A DNA stretch of 20,468 nt, taken from a virus. The notes below the pieces were generated by a model. That model was not told the origin of the DNA, made no database searches, and worked only from the letters and a program-made list of their open reading frames with translations. Position 1 is the stretch's first letter; each line of letters starts with the position of its first letter. Shown one piece after another: positions 20,175 through 20,468 of this stretch. The stretch spans positions 1 through 20,468 of IMG/VR virus record IMGVR_UViG_3300005337_000054; one strand, given 5' to 3'. A program made the position numbers and the translations under genes.

Positions 20175-20468
20175 GGCGATGTCCTCGCGGTGTCAGGTTC
20201 TGTTCCGTCCATCATGTGTAGGTACGGCCGCTTCGGCGACTTCTTGAGCATGCGAAGCTCGCGACGCTGCTCGGCAATCTTGCGTTCCAGATTTCTGCGC
20301 TCATGCTGGAAGTTCATTGACTGGTTCGAGTTCTCGCAGATGAGCTTGAACACCGCCTGCCCCAGCAGCTGGTAATCGGGTTCGATCTGACCGAGAACCA
20401 TTCGTGACGCTTGCGACCGCCAGTCTCCGGGCAGCACATAATTGCCAGTCCTGTCCAAGGTAATTCGG
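20171..20468 (-). CDS. Partial unknown protein with C-terminal coiled coil, cut by the right edge
   Basis: An open frame enters from the right edge. An in-frame TTG at 20458 is possible, but no stop lies between it and the edge, so the true start is probably outside. The visible part reads LDRTGNYVLPGDWRSQASRM, then VLGQIEPDYQLLGQAVFKLI, an N-terminal helical or mixed part, and NFQHERRNLERKIAEQRREL with RMLKKSPKRPYL as a coiled-coil-like basic helix. The end is flexible (DGTEPDTARTSP). The stop overlaps the next start (TTGA). It is not recognised. The Gln/Arg/Glu heptads suggest a multimeric or nucleic-acid-binding protein but prove nothing. Confidence 0.6.
   Translation of the reverse strand, partial: RITLDRTGNYVLPGDWRSQASRMVLGQIEPDYQLLGQAVFKLICENSNQSMNFQHERRNLERKIAEQRRELRMLKKSPKRPYLHMMDGTEPDTARTSP

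Noticed and set aside
1-20468. tRNA genes, CRISPR arrays, IS elements, integrase and attachment sites
   Set aside because: No such structure was seen on reading; the stretch is fully occupied by phage structural genes.

Overview
The window is the packaging, head, tail and DNA-ejection region of a short-tailed (podovirus-like, T7-type tail) bacteriophage or prophage. All genes lie on the minus strand, so transcription runs from about 20468 down to 1. No host housekeeping gene, rRNA, tRNA, IS element, integrase, CRISPR array, lysis gene or replication gene is visible. The DNA is GC-rich with strong GC bias at third codon positions. The capsid genes resemble those of Bordetella phage BPP-1 (Bbp16/17/19-type). 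Together these suggest a proteobacterial host, for example a beta- or gammaproteobacterium such as a Burkholderiales or Xanthomonadales member. The host call is inference.

Layout in transcription order. (1) 20468-19116: a run of very small genes, comprising a coiled-coil protein cut by the right edge, a Cys-rich small protein, a short MbcA/ParS-antitoxin-like domain in an overlapping frame, a basic 49-aa protein, an unknown 85-aa protein, a 33-aa single-membrane-segment protein and a small HTH protein. (2) 19099-17184: small and large terminase. (3) 17184-14754: an unknown 131-aa protein, the T7-type portal (head-tail connector) and a Bbp19-like protein. (4) 14757-14566: a Phd/YefM-antitoxin-like gene embedded in the head module. 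(5) 14538-12357: scaffold, major capsid protein and Bbp16-like cement protein, with consensus Shine-Dalgarno sites on the last two. (6) 12348-11177: three accessory proteins, including a beta-rich one and an Ala-rich coiled coil. (7) 11132-7935: probable adhesion and appendage genes, comprising a beta-rich possibly lectin-like protein, a glycine-rich protein, a fibre with a coiled-coil C-terminus and a 67-aa protein with Trp-Ala pentapeptide repeats. (8) 7935-4517: tail tubular A (gp11-like) and nozzle (gp12-like). (9) 4524-1: ejection proteins resembling T7 gp13, gp14, gp15 and gp16, the last running off the left edge.

The module is almost gapless. Most junctions are 1-8 nt stop/start overlaps (ATGA, GTGA, TGATG, TAATG), which implies one long late operon with translational coupling. 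The largest intergenic space is 44 nt (11133-11176), so no stretch above 300 nt lacks a gene. I saw no convincing promoter or intrinsic terminator inside the window. How the products work together is standard for the family: TerS/TerL package DNA through the portal into a scaffold-built shell stabilised by cement protein, the gp11/gp12-like tube closes the head, fibres bind the cell, and gp14/15/16-like proteins form the ejection channel. The least ordinary elements are the two antitoxin-like domains without a visible toxin, the palindrome at the scaffold start, the pentapeptide-repeat protein and the out-of-frame gene pair at 19837-20174.
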